DNA from: a virus
Virus record (IMG/VR): IMGVR_UViG_3300049596_000908
Span: 1 to 24,935 of that record
DNA: 24,935 nt
Strand: one strand, 5' to 3'
In this document: one piece after another, positions 1 to 8,556 of the stretch
Position numbering within the stretch: position 1 is the first letter of the stretch
How the letters are laid out: the number at the start of each line of letters is the position of its first letter
The notes under the pieces: generated by a model
Database searches by the model: none
Told to the model about the DNA's origin: nothing
Seen by the model: only the letters and a program-made list of their open reading frames with translations
Made by a program: the position numbers and the translations under genes

Positions 1-1
1 C

Positions 2-232
2 GCTTATCAGGAATGCGATGATGAGGAAAAAAGAAAGGAAATCATTGAATTTAAAAAAGATTTGGTACATGATTTAGGTCACAATGACGGTGAGGGTTTT
101 GGTCATGTCGAAGACAATGAGAATGAAAATAACTTAATCAATAGAATCGCAAAATTTATCGACAAATATACACCCAAAAATTGGGACTCAAATATACATA
201 TTGAAATTAATCCAGAAGAAAGTGGTTCTTAA
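2..232 (+). CDS. 3' end of an unidentified gene (partial)
   Basis: An open frame enters from the left edge and ends at TAA 230-232, giving 76 residues with no start codon in the window. The visible C-terminus is strongly charged, rich in Glu, Asp, Lys and Asn, and has no hydrophobic segment. It includes the stretch HDLGHNDGEGFGHVEDNE and ends in PEESGS. I do not recognise the family. The gene converges on the minus-strand glutaredoxin, and their 3' ends overlap by 26 bp, so transcription of the two units meets here. The reading frame could be chance, but its length, its Asn/Lys/Glu-rich composition like that of neighbouring genes, and its termination right at the next gene favour a real coding end. 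Confidence 0.6.
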   Translation, partial: AYQECDDEEKRKEIIEFKKDLVHDLGHNDGEGFGHVEDNENENNLINRIAKFIDKYTPKNWDSNIHIEINPEESGS

Positions 233-476
233 CTAATTCTACTGCCTCATCAATTGTATTAAAAGATTTTTCTGGAACAAATGCAGTTCTATCTATTAGT
301 ATTGCAGGTAAAAATTCATTGTCAACCTTCTTAGAAAAGGTTTCATATAACTTTTCATTCTCATCAATATCGATTTCAATATAATCTATATTGTTTTCAT
401 TTAATTTATTTTTCAAATTTTCACAATGAGGGCAACCTTTCATCGAAAATACTTTTACTCTAACATCATTTTCCAT
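207..476 (-). CDS. Glutaredoxin-like thiol-disulfide oxidoreductase
   Basis: This 89-residue protein has the size and layout of a phage glutaredoxin. A first beta strand (VRVKVFSM) leads directly into the redox motif Cys15-Pro-His-Cys18, followed by a helix, a second strand (IDYIEIDID) and a cis-Pro-type segment FLPAIL around residues 56-61. Glutaredoxins and thioredoxins of large phages (T4 NrdC, for example) reduce ribonucleotide reductase for deoxynucleotide supply. That role is known for the family and only inferred here, since no reductase gene is in view. The start codon lies inside the end of the helicase gene (11 bp overlap), so the two are probably co-transcribed and translationally coupled. 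CPHC differs from the classical CPYC but is common among phage and bacterial relatives. Confidence 0.88.
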   Translation of the reverse strand: MENDVRVKVFSMKGCPHCENLKNKLNENNIDYIEIDIDENEKLYETFSKKVDNEFLPAILIDRTAFVPEKSFNTIDEAVELVKNHFLLD

Positions 477-2259
477 TTTCTATATTTTTTAAAAATTCAT
501 TTATTATTTCATCTTCACCCATTATAGTTCCGATAATTTTTCTTTTTTCATTTAATATATGCCATATTAAAGTATCGATAGTTTCATCTATCAACATATA
601 ATAAATATTCACAGTTTCCTTTTGTCCAATTCTATATGCTCTATCCTCTGCCTGCTCATGATTACCTGGTACCCAATCTAAAGAATTCATAATTACAATT
701 TCTGCCTTAGTTAAGGTTAACCCAACACCCGCAGCTTTTATTTGTCCTATAAATACCATACAATTATCGTCCTCTTGAAATCTATCTACTGATATTTGTT
801 TTTGTTTATCTGTCATTCCACCTCTTACTGAAACACATTTATTACCGAAATGTCGTATAAAGGTATCCATCTCTTCATTAAAATTACAAAAGATAATAAC
901 TTTTTTATTTAATTCTAAAGCTTCCTCCGCTTTTTCAATTGAGTATGGTACTGTTTCCATTGCAATAAAACTTCTTAATAGAGTCATCTCAACAAGATCC
1001 TTAGCTGGGTTACCCTTCTTACCATCAATTTTCCTATTTTTTAAATAGTCTTCCCAAACATTTCGATATCCATTAACATTTTGTAATTCTAAATAAACAG
1101 GTGTAATTAATTTTTCAGGTAAATCTAAAACTTCATCCTTTTTTCTTCTAAGTATTGTTCTTCTAGTTTTAGAAGATAATTCATCTAAATTAGACGCACC
1201 CTTAGTAACCCATACAAATTTACCACCTTTTTTAAACCTCATTCCTTCACAATATGTTTTTGCAAAATGAACCCAATTGTTTGCCACAGGAGAGTCAATT
1301 ATAGACAATAAATTATAATAATCCATAGGTCTATTTGCGATAGGTGTTCCAGTTAATAACCAAACTCTAGAATTATTAAAAGTTTTAGAAATATCTTTAA
1401 TAATCTTTCCTCTAATACTTTTATGATTTTTTATGTAGTGAGCCTCATCTAAAATTATTAAATCAGGATTAAAATCTAATAATTCTTTTCTAAGTTCCCA
1501 ATCCTCATATTCTTTACCTCTTTCTTTTACGGTATGGAAATTTTTTAAAATATCATAGTTAATTATAGTAAAACGTTCAGGATTCCATTGGTTACCATTA
1601 ATAATTGATACGTCTTCACAAAAATTCTCAATCTCCCTCTTCCAATTTATCTTAAGTGATGAAGGACATATGATTAAGACTCTTTCAGAATTACTTTCTA
1701 ATGCAGCAACTATTGACTGATAGGTTTTGCCTAAACCCATATCGTCAGCGAGAATACACTTTTTATTATTCATTAGAAATTTAATTCCATCTTCTTGATG
1801 TTTAAATGCCTTCCATCCCCTCTTATCCAATTCTATATATTTTTCAAAATCAACATCGATAGTTAATTCTTCATAATGAATGTCATCCAAAAGTTGGGTT
1901 ATAGGTACCCATATCAGTTTAAAATCATCTTGTTTTTTATGGAATTTACATAGAACATGAATCGCCTTTTCAGATTCCGCTAAAAGAGTGTCAATAAAAA
2001 TTTTTTTAGGCGTAATTTTTAATTTATGTTCTTCTTTAAGTTGATCAGAAAAATAGTTAGTTAACTCAACAACCCTATTTATGATTTTAGGTTCATAATA
2101 ATAGTAATTTTTGATATAATTAGACTGACTATTGGTTAAAAAATAATTCTTTTCAGTGGTTAATTTTTTACGCATATAACGTATATAAGGGTTTTTACCC
2201 TCATATGATGACAATAAACTTTCGCAATCCAAATTGTTAATATCGTTAATATCTAACAT
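466..2259 (-). CDS. SNF2/SWI2-family DNA-dependent ATPase (superfamily 2 helicase)
   Basis: A 597-residue protein with the full set of SNF2 motifs: Walker A DDMGLGKT (residues 172-179), Walker B DEAH (271-274), motif III LTGTP (302-306), and motifs V and VI in the C-terminal RecA lobe (GVGLTLT, about 511-517; QAEDRAYRIGQ, 536-546). The overall layout, a short N-terminal region and then two RecA lobes without a large insertion, resembles SMARCAL1/HepA-like annealing or remodelling helicases common in large phages. The likely role is DNA repair, fork remodelling or recombination, analogous to T4 UvsW; this is inference. It is the first gene of a leftward unit with the glutaredoxin, and divergent from the neck gene at 2325. 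An ATATTTAT motif touches its start codon. Confidence 0.92.
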   Translation of the reverse strand: MLDINDINNLDCESLLSSYEGKNPYIRYMRKKLTTEKNYFLTNSQSNYIKNYYYYEPKIINRVVELTNYFSDQLKEEHKLKITPKKIFIDTLLAESEKAIHVLCKFHKKQDDFKLIWVPITQLLDDIHYEELTIDVDFEKYIELDKRGWKAFKHQEDGIKFLMNNKKCILADDMGLGKTYQSIVAALESNSERVLIICPSSLKINWKREIENFCEDVSIINGNQWNPERFTIINYDILKNFHTVKERGKEYEDWELRKELLDFNPDLIILDEAHYIKNHKSIRGKIIKDISKTFNNSRVWLLTGTPIANRPMDYYNLLSIIDSPVANNWVHFAKTYCEGMRFKKGGKFVWVTKGASNLDELSSKTRRTILRRKKDEVLDLPEKLITPVYLELQNVNGYRNVWEDYLKNRKIDGKKGNPAKDLVEMTLLRSFIAMETVPYSIEKAEEALELNKKVIIFCNFNEEMDTFIRHFGNKCVSVRGGMTDKQKQISVDRFQEDDNCMVFIGQIKAAGVGLTLTKAEIVIMNSLDWVPGNHEQAEDRAYRIGQKETVNIYYMLIDETIDTLIWHILNEKRKIIGTIMGEDEIINEFLKNIENGK

Positions 2260-2265
2260 ATTTAT
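2258..2265 (-). promoter_or_regulatory. ATATTTAT-type motif at the helicase start
   Basis: On the minus strand this site reads TATAAATATG, so a T4-late-like TATAAATA overlaps the helicase ATG. That position is too close to be a promoter for the annotated start unless the message is leaderless. It could instead serve the divergent + strand unit. Confidence 0.25.
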
Positions 2266-2294
2266 AATTATAGGGAATTTTTTCTTAAAAATAA

Positions 2295-2311
2295 ATATTT
2301 ATCTATAAATA
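2295..2311 (+). promoter_or_regulatory. Candidate late promoter ahead of the neck gene
   Basis: The sequence ATATTTATCTATAAATA combines ATATTTAT (2295-2302), found upstream of most virion genes here, with TATAAATA (2304-2311), the T4 late-promoter core. The start codon is 14 bp downstream. It lies in the 65-bp divergent gap between the helicase and neck genes. Confidence 0.4.
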
Positions 2312-2324
2312 AGATTTAATAATT

Positions 2325-2837
2325 ATGCGTAAAGTACCAATAGAAAGATTAAACAAATTTTTTTCACAAGACGATTTTGAATTAGAAATTGACTTTGGAA
2401 GAGAGTGGTTAGAAGGAGATATCAATATTAAGGTAATTCTTTATCGTGTAGATAGAGTTGATACTACCAATGATGATATTTATGGTGAGGCAGGTAAGAA
2501 CGAAATAAGATTTAAACCACCTATAGAAATACCTGTTAGTTTTAGTTACGCAACACCTACTAATAAAAGTTATAATAGTGATGGTTCATTAAGATTACTT
2601 GAAAGGGGTAATATTACTTTAGGTGTATATCAAGATCAATTGGATGAATTAGGTATAGATATTAATTATGGTGATTATATTGCGTATCCTGAAACAGAAA
2701 CAAAAATTAAATATTTTACAGTTTCAAATGATGGTAAATTATTCTCAGATAACGCACATACTATTGGCGGATATAAAGGGTTTTATCGATCAATAACTTG
2801 TGTACCAACTGACTTAGACGAATTTAACGGAATGTAA
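2325..2837 (+). CDS. T4 gp14-like neck / head-completion protein
   Basis: This 170-residue soluble protein has no membrane segment. I match it to T4 gp14 from remembered local patterns: a strand followed by a D-x-(I/L)-(Y/F)-G-E segment (VILYRVDRVDTTNDDIYGEA, residues 37-56) and a later G-D-x-I-x-Y/F-P strand pair (YGDYIAYPETETKIKYFTV, 115-133), both in the same order as in gp14. In T4, gp14 assembles on the portal/gp13 ring and forms the neck that joins head and tail. The gene is shorter than T4 gp14 (about 256 residues). It stops one base before the gp15-like gene, which matches the T4 order 14-15. The match is from pattern memory, not alignment, so another head-tail connector is possible. 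Confidence 0.55.
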   Translation: MRKVPIERLNKFFSQDDFELEIDFGREWLEGDINIKVILYRVDRVDTTNDDIYGEAGKNEIRFKPPIEIPVSFSYATPTNKSYNSDGSLRLLERGNITLGVYQDQLDELGIDINYGDYIAYPETETKIKYFTVSNDGKLFSDNAHTIGGYKGFYRSITCVPTDLDEFNGM

Positions 2838-2838
2838 T

Positions 2839-3870
2839 ATGGGTTTACCAAAAAATTATAAAAAATATGTTAACATAACTCCTCATAAACAAGGTTTTGA
2901 GCAGAGACAAAGTATACTTGATGAAATTTCCGATAAGGGAACTTATCTACCTAAAGGTATTTTACATGAAGATATGGATAGTGAAATGATTAACTACGTA
3001 AATAATGATATAGATTTAAGTTTGGCGGGAGAAAAAGTTCCTGTTTTATTTTTAAGTGCACAAAGATGGGCGGAATTCTCTAAAACTTGGCAATTTACCG
3101 ATATAGATAAAAATATAAAATTACCATTTATTACCATAGTAAGAAAACCTGATGCCCAACAAGGTACTAATTATGCAGGAAAATTTAATATACCTGGTAG
3201 ACCTACCTTCACTTATATGAAGATACCGACATGGGATGGTAATAGAAATGGTTTCGATATTTATAAAATTCCGCAACCAGTATCAGTTGATATTCTATAT
3301 GAGGTTAGATTATTTTGTAATAGGATGAGAGATTTAAATTTTATGAATAGAAAAATGTTAACTTCTTTTTCATCTTTAGAAAAATATATTAAAGTGAATG
3401 GTCACCCAATACCATTAATAATGGATAGTATTGGTGATGAGAGTGTAATATCAAACTTAGATGAGAGGAAGTATTATGTTCAATTATTTACTATAAAAAT
3501 GTTAGGATATTTATTAGACGAAGATGATTTTATAGTAACACCAGCAATAAGTAGAGCAATAAATTTTTTCGAAATTAGTGAAGAATTATATAGGGCATCG
3601 TATCAAGTTAATTTAGATACTAAAAATAATGGGATATGTTTAAATGTTATTTTTAAATCAGGGACAAACAATGTCACAATACCAATAGATATATCTGCAA
3701 CGTATAATGATTTAACAGTGACAAATTCAAATTCAGTTTTATTTAAGAAAAATGGTAGTATTGTAACTTTACCATTTACCGTAAATAACGGAGATCAATT
3801 ATACATTAAGGTTAATAAAACTGATGTTAGTAAATCTTCAGAAGTAGAAATAAGTGGAATAATACTATGA
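2839..3870 (+). CDS. T4 gp15-like tail terminator / sheath stabiliser
   Basis: A 343-residue protein. Its central part resembles T4 gp15: a P-x-x-V-x-x-x-Y-E-V-x-L-F segment (QPVSVDILYEVRLFCNRMRD, residues 146-165), then a helix of the type 'NRKMLTSF', a short 'GHPIPL' loop, and a strand set ending in MLGYLLDEDDFIVTP (221-235). This mirrors 'YELSIFTRYEDDM ... FGNDIPF ... FEVNGWMYP' in T4 gp15 as I remember it. gp15 caps the finished tail tube and sheath and docks it to the neck. The C-terminal ~100 residues (from about 245) look like an added beta-rich domain absent from T4. The next gene begins in an ATGA overlap, so the two are translationally coupled. Confidence 0.6.
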   Translation: MGLPKNYKKYVNITPHKQGFEQRQSILDEISDKGTYLPKGILHEDMDSEMINYVNNDIDLSLAGEKVPVLFLSAQRWAEFSKTWQFTDIDKNIKLPFITIVRKPDAQQGTNYAGKFNIPGRPTFTYMKIPTWDGNRNGFDIYKIPQPVSVDILYEVRLFCNRMRDLNFMNRKMLTSFSSLEKYIKVNGHPIPLIMDSIGDESVISNLDERKYYVQLFTIKMLGYLLDEDDFIVTPAISRAINFFEISEELYRASYQVNLDTKNNGICLNVIFKSGTNNVTIPIDISATYNDLTVTNSNSVLFKKNGSIVTLPFTVNNGDQLYIKVNKTDVSKSSEVEISGIIL

Positions 3871-5396
3871 GTAGTTGCGATAATTCAAATATAAAACAAA
3901 ATTATATTGTAACAAACACAAATGAGTTTGAGACACTTACTGCGTGTACAGGTATATGGACAAGTAATATATATGGTTGTTCGCCTATAACTATCAGAGA
4001 TCAATTAAAATTAAATTCTGTATCTAATAACAACACACTTAATCGTATATTAGTTATCAATAATTTGACTGGGTTAGTCCAATATAGAAATATAAATAGT
4101 ATCATTTCTGGATCATCAGGTATATCTGATTTTACGTATGACAATGAAAATACATTTACGATAACAGACACTTCTGGTAATATACTTAGTTCGACAATAG
4201 ATGTTATGTCTGGTCTTACTATAAATGGTGTTTTATCTGCAACAACATATCAAGGATTACCTTTGGATATATATGTTACAGGTGGGACTTACTTCGATGG
4301 AGATTTAACATTAACAAACAATAGTGGTGCTACGTTTAACATTGGTGGTTTTTATACGGGACAAACAAATTATGTCAATTCTTTAACAACTGGTGTTGGG
4401 TTATCTGCCAATACAACAACGGGAAATATAAGTATTATAAACACAGACCCTGATCAAGTTGTGACAATAAGTGGAGGGACTGGAATATTAACTGGTGGTG
4501 CCTATCCTAATTTTACAATAGAAAATACATTACCTGATCAAACGGTTATATTAAACAATGGGACAAATATTAGTGTAACAGGAACATATCCTAATTTTAC
4601 AATAGATGTTACTGGACTTACAGATAACAACACTTATACAACTGGATTTACTTATCAAGATAATACATTTACAATATCAGACACTTCTGGTAACACACTT
4701 AGTACTACAATAGATGTTATGACTGGTCTTACTATAAATGGAGATTTAATTACTAATGAAATTACAGGAACCACTTTAAACATATCACAAACACCAAATA
4801 ATGAAACGAGTGTCTTAATAAATTTATTATCAAGAGATGGTGTCAATGGTGAGGTTAAGATTAAAACTTTACCTAATACTATTAATTATGGTTTATTTTC
4901 ACAAACTGGTGATTCACAAACAGTATCGGGAACGGATACAGAAACCTCAATAGTAGGTGGTGGTGTTGGTTCATTGACTGTACCTCCTAACGGATTCAAT
5001 GTAGGGGATAGTTTTCATGCGGTATTAATAGGTCACATATCTTGTGTAGGAAGTTCTACTTTACATATCAGAGTTAAAACTGTTGGGGGAGTATTATTGG
5101 CGGATACTGGAGTAATGGCAATGGAGACTGCTACAAATAAACATTGGAAATTAGATATAGATTTTACAATAAGAACTTTAGGTGGTACAACTGTAGGTTC
5201 TATATCATCAGGAGGATTATTTGCGTATACTAAAAATTCTGGTTTAAACTTTGAGGGAGTAAATTTTAGCATTGTAAACAACACAACTTTTGATACTACC
5301 GTGTCTAATTCACTTGTTATAACTGCTCAGTGGAATACTAATAACGCAGGAAATTCAATTTATACAGAAATACTCACTTTAAAAAGGTCGTATTAA
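3867..5396 (+). CDS. Fibre-like virion protein with internal repeats and C-terminal jelly-roll-like domain
   Basis: A 509-residue protein rich in Thr, Gly, Asn and Ser and poor in charge, typical of phage fibres. Two kinds of repeats are visible. One of about 33 residues occurs at 89-121 and 261-292 (core NTFTI-DTSGN-LS-TIDVM-GLTING). One of about 27 residues is repeated in tandem at 194-220 and 222-248 (core PDQ-V---GT---TG-YPNFTI). The last ~170 residues (about 340-509) change character to a beta-rich globular domain with patterns such as SLTVPPNGFNVGDSF and ILTLKRSY, resembling TNF/C1q-like heads of fibre tips; this is inference. The ATGA overlap with the gp15-like gene suggests it belongs to the neck/upper-tail unit, perhaps as a whisker or collar fibre, not a baseplate fibre. 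Confidence 0.65.
   Translation: MSSCDNSNIKQNYIVTNTNEFETLTACTGIWTSNIYGCSPITIRDQLKLNSVSNNNTLNRILVINNLTGLVQYRNINSIISGSSGISDFTYDNENTFTITDTSGNILSSTIDVMSGLTINGVLSATTYQGLPLDIYVTGGTYFDGDLTLTNNSGATFNIGGFYTGQTNYVNSLTTGVGLSANTTTGNISIINTDPDQVVTISGGTGILTGGAYPNFTIENTLPDQTVILNNGTNISVTGTYPNFTIDVTGLTDNNTYTTGFTYQDNTFTISDTSGNTLSTTIDVMTGLTINGDLITNEITGTTLNISQTPNNETSVLINLLSRDGVNGEVKIKTLPNTINYGLFSQTGDSQTVSGTDTETSIVGGGVGSLTVPPNGFNVGDSFHAVLIGHISCVGSSTLHIRVKTVGGVLLADTGVMAMETATNKHWKLDIDFTIRTLGGTTVGSISSGGLFAYTKNSGLNFEGVNFSIVNNTTFDTTVSNSLVITAQWNTNNAGNSIYTEILTLKRSY
4131..4229 (+). repeat. Fibre repeat A, copy 1
   Basis: Codes for residues 89-121 of the fibre-like protein. Copy 2 is at 4647-4742, and the two differ at only about eight residues plus one deleted residue. 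Confidence 0.7.
4446..4610 (+). repeat. Fibre repeat B, two tandem copies
   Basis: Two adjacent units of about 27 residues (194-220, 222-248) share PDQ-V, GT and YPNFTI. This is typical of repeated beta-structured shaft modules. Confidence 0.6.
4647..4742 (+). repeat. Fibre repeat A, copy 2
   Basis: Codes for residues 261-292 of the fibre-like protein. See copy 1 at 4131-4229. Confidence 0.7.
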
Positions 5397-5551
5397 TTAA
5401 TTTCATCACCATATATATCTGTTTTTGGTTTACACTTTTCTCTTATCAATTTCTCCACAAACGCAAACATTTTAAGTCCATTATTTTCACAATATTCCTT
5501 TAGAAGTTTATGTGTTTGAGGTGTTATTTTTAAATTCTTATCTCTTTTCAT
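5393..5551 (-). CDS. Small ribbon-helix-helix-type DNA-binding protein
   Basis: A 52-residue protein reads MKRDKNLKIT at its start and CENNGLKMFAFVEKLIREK at residues 21-39. The pattern is a short N-terminal strand with alternating basic and hydrophobic residues (KNLKIT), a first helix (PQTHKLLKEYCENN), a turn at Gly25 and a second helix. That fits an Arc/MetJ/CopG-type ribbon-helix-helix fold, which binds DNA as a dimer and commonly autoregulates. The last ~12 residues (KPKTDIYGDEIN) form a tail. It is encoded against the direction of all surrounding virion genes. Its stop overlaps the fibre gene end by 4 bp, and an operator-like cluster of repeats lies just upstream. No other ATG in frame precedes 5551. 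Too short to be certain by composition alone. Confidence 0.7.
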   Translation of the reverse strand: MKRDKNLKITPQTHKLLKEYCENNGLKMFAFVEKLIREKCKPKTDIYGDEIN

Positions 5552-5552
5552 A

Positions 5553-5598
5553 ACATATAAATATGTAAGTATGATAAAAGTATGATAAAATTCATACT
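5553..5598. promoter_or_regulatory. Operator-like cluster of palindromes and repeats
   Basis: Three copies of AGTATGA(T/A) lie within 31 bp. Two are direct, at 5568 and 5579, exactly 11 bp apart (one helical turn). A third is inverted at 5591-5598 (TTCATACT). Next to them is the palindrome ACATAT-AA-ATATGT (5553-5566). The cluster begins 2 bp from the start of the ribbon-helix-helix gene and lies 100-145 bp upstream of the sheath gene, so it could act on either or both. Confidence 0.5.
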
Positions 5599-5645
5599 AA
5601 ATTTATTTTATCAAACTCAAAAAATATTTTTTCATAAAAAACCGC

Positions 5646-5653
5646 ATATTTAT
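5646..5653 (+). promoter_or_regulatory. ATATTTAT motif upstream of sheath gene
   Basis: The shared intergenic octamer (here ATATTTATAATTA), 43 bp before the sheath ATG. The leader that follows is almost pure A/T, with a run of eight A residues and no Shine-Dalgarno sequence. Confidence 0.35.
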
Positions 5654-5696
5654 AATTAAAGAAATTAATTAATAATAAGTAAAAAAAATAAATTAA

Positions 5697-8546
5697 ATGG
5701 CATCAACAGACAGAATTTTTGTGAGTCCAGGTGTGTTCACATCTGAAAAAGACTTAACATTCGTAACTAGACAAGTTGGGGTTACTACGTTGGGACTATT
5801 GGGTGAGACACCTAAAGGACCAGCTTTTGAACCTGTATTCATCTCTAATTACGGTGAATTCATTAGTTATTTTGGTGGACTAAACCCCGAAAAATATAAA
5901 GCTAATGGTTTTAACAAATACGAATTAAATTACATCGCAAAATCGTTCCTATCTCAAACTAATCAATTATATGTTAGTAGAGTTTTAGGTTTATCAGGAT
6001 ATAAAGCTGGTAATGCGTGGTCAATCACACTAGATTCTTCAGAGGATCCAACAACAGAAGGTATTACAAATACAACAAGTTACCCACTACTATTAACATA
6101 TTCCGCAACTACTGCAGGATTACCTGTTACTATGACATTTAATGATCCTAATTTAACTGCATTATATGCGGATGGACAAATTAATGGGTTATTTACATCA
6201 GTAGGTTTATTAAGTACTGGTGACACAATTAATGTAACTACACCATATTATGTTAAAAATGGTTGTAATTTCAGTGGGGCTACATTTGATATGACAGTCC
6301 TTACAAAAGGAAGTGGTTCTACAGGATTTGTAACAGGAACTACAAGTGGTACAGTTGTTAGTTATACCGCAACTTGTTATACAGATATAGATGGTAGTGT
6401 AATTGCTACTTTAAGATCAAGAGGATCTTATGATGGGACAGAAACTTTAACATATGATGTAACAGGTGCTACTGATACATTTATGACTAATACATCATTA
6501 TTACCATCAAACGCATTGGCTTCATTTAATATTACAGGAACCACATTTAATGGGGTAAACTTCAATTATGAAGTTTCTATGGATAGAACTAAAAAGAATT
6601 TCTTACCTAGAGTATTCGGTCAATCTACACAAGATAAAGAAACTGAATTATGGGTAGAAGAAATTTATACTAATGTATTGGAAGATTTGATTAGTGCAGG
6701 TAAAGTTAGAGGTTTAGACACATCATTTGTAGAAATAGGTGGGACAATTACAAATAACCTTAATAATTATTTAGAGGGTTGGAAAACTGCATTATCTCCT
6801 TGGGTTCTTTCGGAAGTTAAGGGTGTTGGTTTAGGTTCAACATTACAAAGGTTATTTAGGTTTGTAACAATATCTGACGGTAATGCCGCAAATCAAGATA
6901 TTAAGTTCTCTATTATAAACATTCAACCTGATAATAAAACATTTGATTTGTTAATTAGAAGTTTTAACGATACAGACGCTAACCCTAATGTAATAGAGAA
7001 ATATTCTTCTTTATCTATGGATAGTAATTCTATTGGATTTATAGGAAGAAAAATCGGTACAATTGATGGTGAATTTCCATTAAGAAGTAAATGTGTTATG
7101 GTTGAATTATGGGACGGAAACGATCCAGATTTAGGTAACCATTTCCCATCAGGATTTGAGGGTGTGTTAAATAGAACATATGTTGGTTCTAATAGAACTG
7201 CATTACCACCAAAAATAGAATATAAAACTAAATACTCAGATTTCAATACATCTAAATTAAGAAAAACTTACTTAGGTTTAAATAGTGATATTGGAGTGGA
7301 TCAGGATTTCTTTGATTATAAAGGGTTAAATGCAGTTAATGACGGTATATATACAGGTAGAACGGATGGGTTCCATTTAGATGTGAACGCAACTGATTCT
7401 TTAATAGATTTAGGTAGTGCAAGTTATGTACCTACTTTACAAGTTGGTATATCAGCATTTACAACTGACTTATCATTAGTAGGTGGACCTTATGAAAAGA
7501 TAGCGTCTAGAAAATTCACTTTCGCACCTTACGGTGGATGGGACGGATGGGACGAATATAGAACTAAAAGAACTAATGGAGATAATTACGTTAAAAACGG
7601 AACTAAAGGAATTTTAGGTTTAAGTAAAGGAATATTTAATACATTTGTCACTAGTGAAGGTGATGACGGAATAACTTCTGATTATTATGCATTTTTAAAT
7701 GGTATTTACACATTTAATAATCCAGAAGCGGTAAATATAAATGTATTTGCAACACCTGGTATCGATTTGAGAGACAATACAAGTTTAATTGAAAATGCAG
7801 TTGATATGGTTGAGACTGATAGAGCGGATTCACTATATATAATTACAACACCTGACGTAGATGTGGATGGGGTTGTATTGTCAGCGGAAGAGGCGGTTGA
7901 TGTCGTAGAAGATTCAGGAATAGATTCTAATTATTCTGCCACATATTGGCCTTGGTTACAAATGAATGATACAGAAAACAACAGATACGTATGGTTACCA
8001 CCAACTGTAGAAGTTGTAAGAAACATCGCATTGACTGATAATGTTGCATTCCCTTGGTTCGCAGCAGCAGGTTTAAATAGAGGTACAACTACCGCAATTA
8101 AAGCTAGAGTTAAACTTAAATTAGACGAAAGAGATAATTTATATGAAGGTAGAATTAATCCTATGGCGACATTCTCTGATGTAGGGGTTGTTATCTTTGG
8201 TAATAAAACATTACAAGTTAGAGAAAGTGCACTTAATAGAATTAACGTTAGAAGATTGTTACTACAAGCTAGAAAACTTATATCTGCAGTATCTATCAGA
8301 TTGTTGTTTGAACAAAATGATGATGTAGTAAGAAATCAGTTCTTAAGTTTAGTTAACCCAATATTAGATAATATCAGAAAAGAAAGAGGATTAACTGATT
8401 TTAGAGTAACATTAGATGATACACCAGAATCTATTGACAGAAACGAATTAAACGGAAGAATATTTATCAAACCAACTAGATCATTAGAATTTATTTCGAT
8501 AGAATTTAATATCACTAACACAGGTGCTAGTTTTGATAACATTTAA
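5697..8546 (+). CDS. Tail sheath protein (T4 gp18-like), enlarged
   Basis: A 949-residue contractile-tail sheath subunit. The N-terminus has the usual sheath opening, VSPGVFTSEKD (9-19), then GLLGETPKGPAFEPV and a FxSYFGG segment. The C-terminal ~170 residues carry the conserved sheath core: NPMATFSDVGVVIFGNKTLQ, then INVRRLLL and RSLEFISIEF close to the end. T4 gp18 has 659 residues, so about 290 are added. A Thr/Gly/Ser-rich, beta-looking stretch at roughly residues 115-310 is the obvious candidate for an inserted surface domain. The protein polymerises around the tail tube and contracts at infection. Start choice is supported by the A-rich leader immediately upstream. In most contractile phages the tube gene follows directly; here it is 5.2 kb away. 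Confidence 0.96.
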   Translation: MASTDRIFVSPGVFTSEKDLTFVTRQVGVTTLGLLGETPKGPAFEPVFISNYGEFISYFGGLNPEKYKANGFNKYELNYIAKSFLSQTNQLYVSRVLGLSGYKAGNAWSITLDSSEDPTTEGITNTTSYPLLLTYSATTAGLPVTMTFNDPNLTALYADGQINGLFTSVGLLSTGDTINVTTPYYVKNGCNFSGATFDMTVLTKGSGSTGFVTGTTSGTVVSYTATCYTDIDGSVIATLRSRGSYDGTETLTYDVTGATDTFMTNTSLLPSNALASFNITGTTFNGVNFNYEVSMDRTKKNFLPRVFGQSTQDKETELWVEEIYTNVLEDLISAGKVRGLDTSFVEIGGTITNNLNNYLEGWKTALSPWVLSEVKGVGLGSTLQRLFRFVTISDGNAANQDIKFSIINIQPDNKTFDLLIRSFNDTDANPNVIEKYSSLSMDSNSIGFIGRKIGTIDGEFPLRSKCVMVELWDGNDPDLGNHFPSGFEGVLNRTYVGSNRTALPPKIEYKTKYSDFNTSKLRKTYLGLNSDIGVDQDFFDYKGLNAVNDGIYTGRTDGFHLDVNATDSLIDLGSASYVPTLQVGISAFTTDLSLVGGPYEKIASRKFTFAPYGGWDGWDEYRTKRTNGDNYVKNGTKGILGLSKGIFNTFVTSEGDDGITSDYYAFLNGIYTFNNPEAVNINVFATPGIDLRDNTSLIENAVDMVETDRADSLYIITTPDVDVDGVVLSAEEAVDVVEDSGIDSNYSATYWPWLQMNDTENNRYVWLPPTVEVVRNIALTDNVAFPWFAAAGLNRGTTTAIKARVKLKLDERDNLYEGRINPMATFSDVGVVIFGNKTLQVRESALNRINVRRLLLQARKLISAVSIRLLFEQNDDVVRNQFLSLVNPILDNIRKERGLTDFRVTLDDTPESIDRNELNGRIFIKPTRSLEFISIEFNITNTGASFDNI

Positions 8547-8556
8547 TAATAAATAT

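Noticed and set aside
4655-5284. Minus-strand open frames inside the fibre gene
   Set aside because: They lie entirely within a well-supported + strand gene, have no leader or motif, and arise from its repeated Thr/Gly codons.
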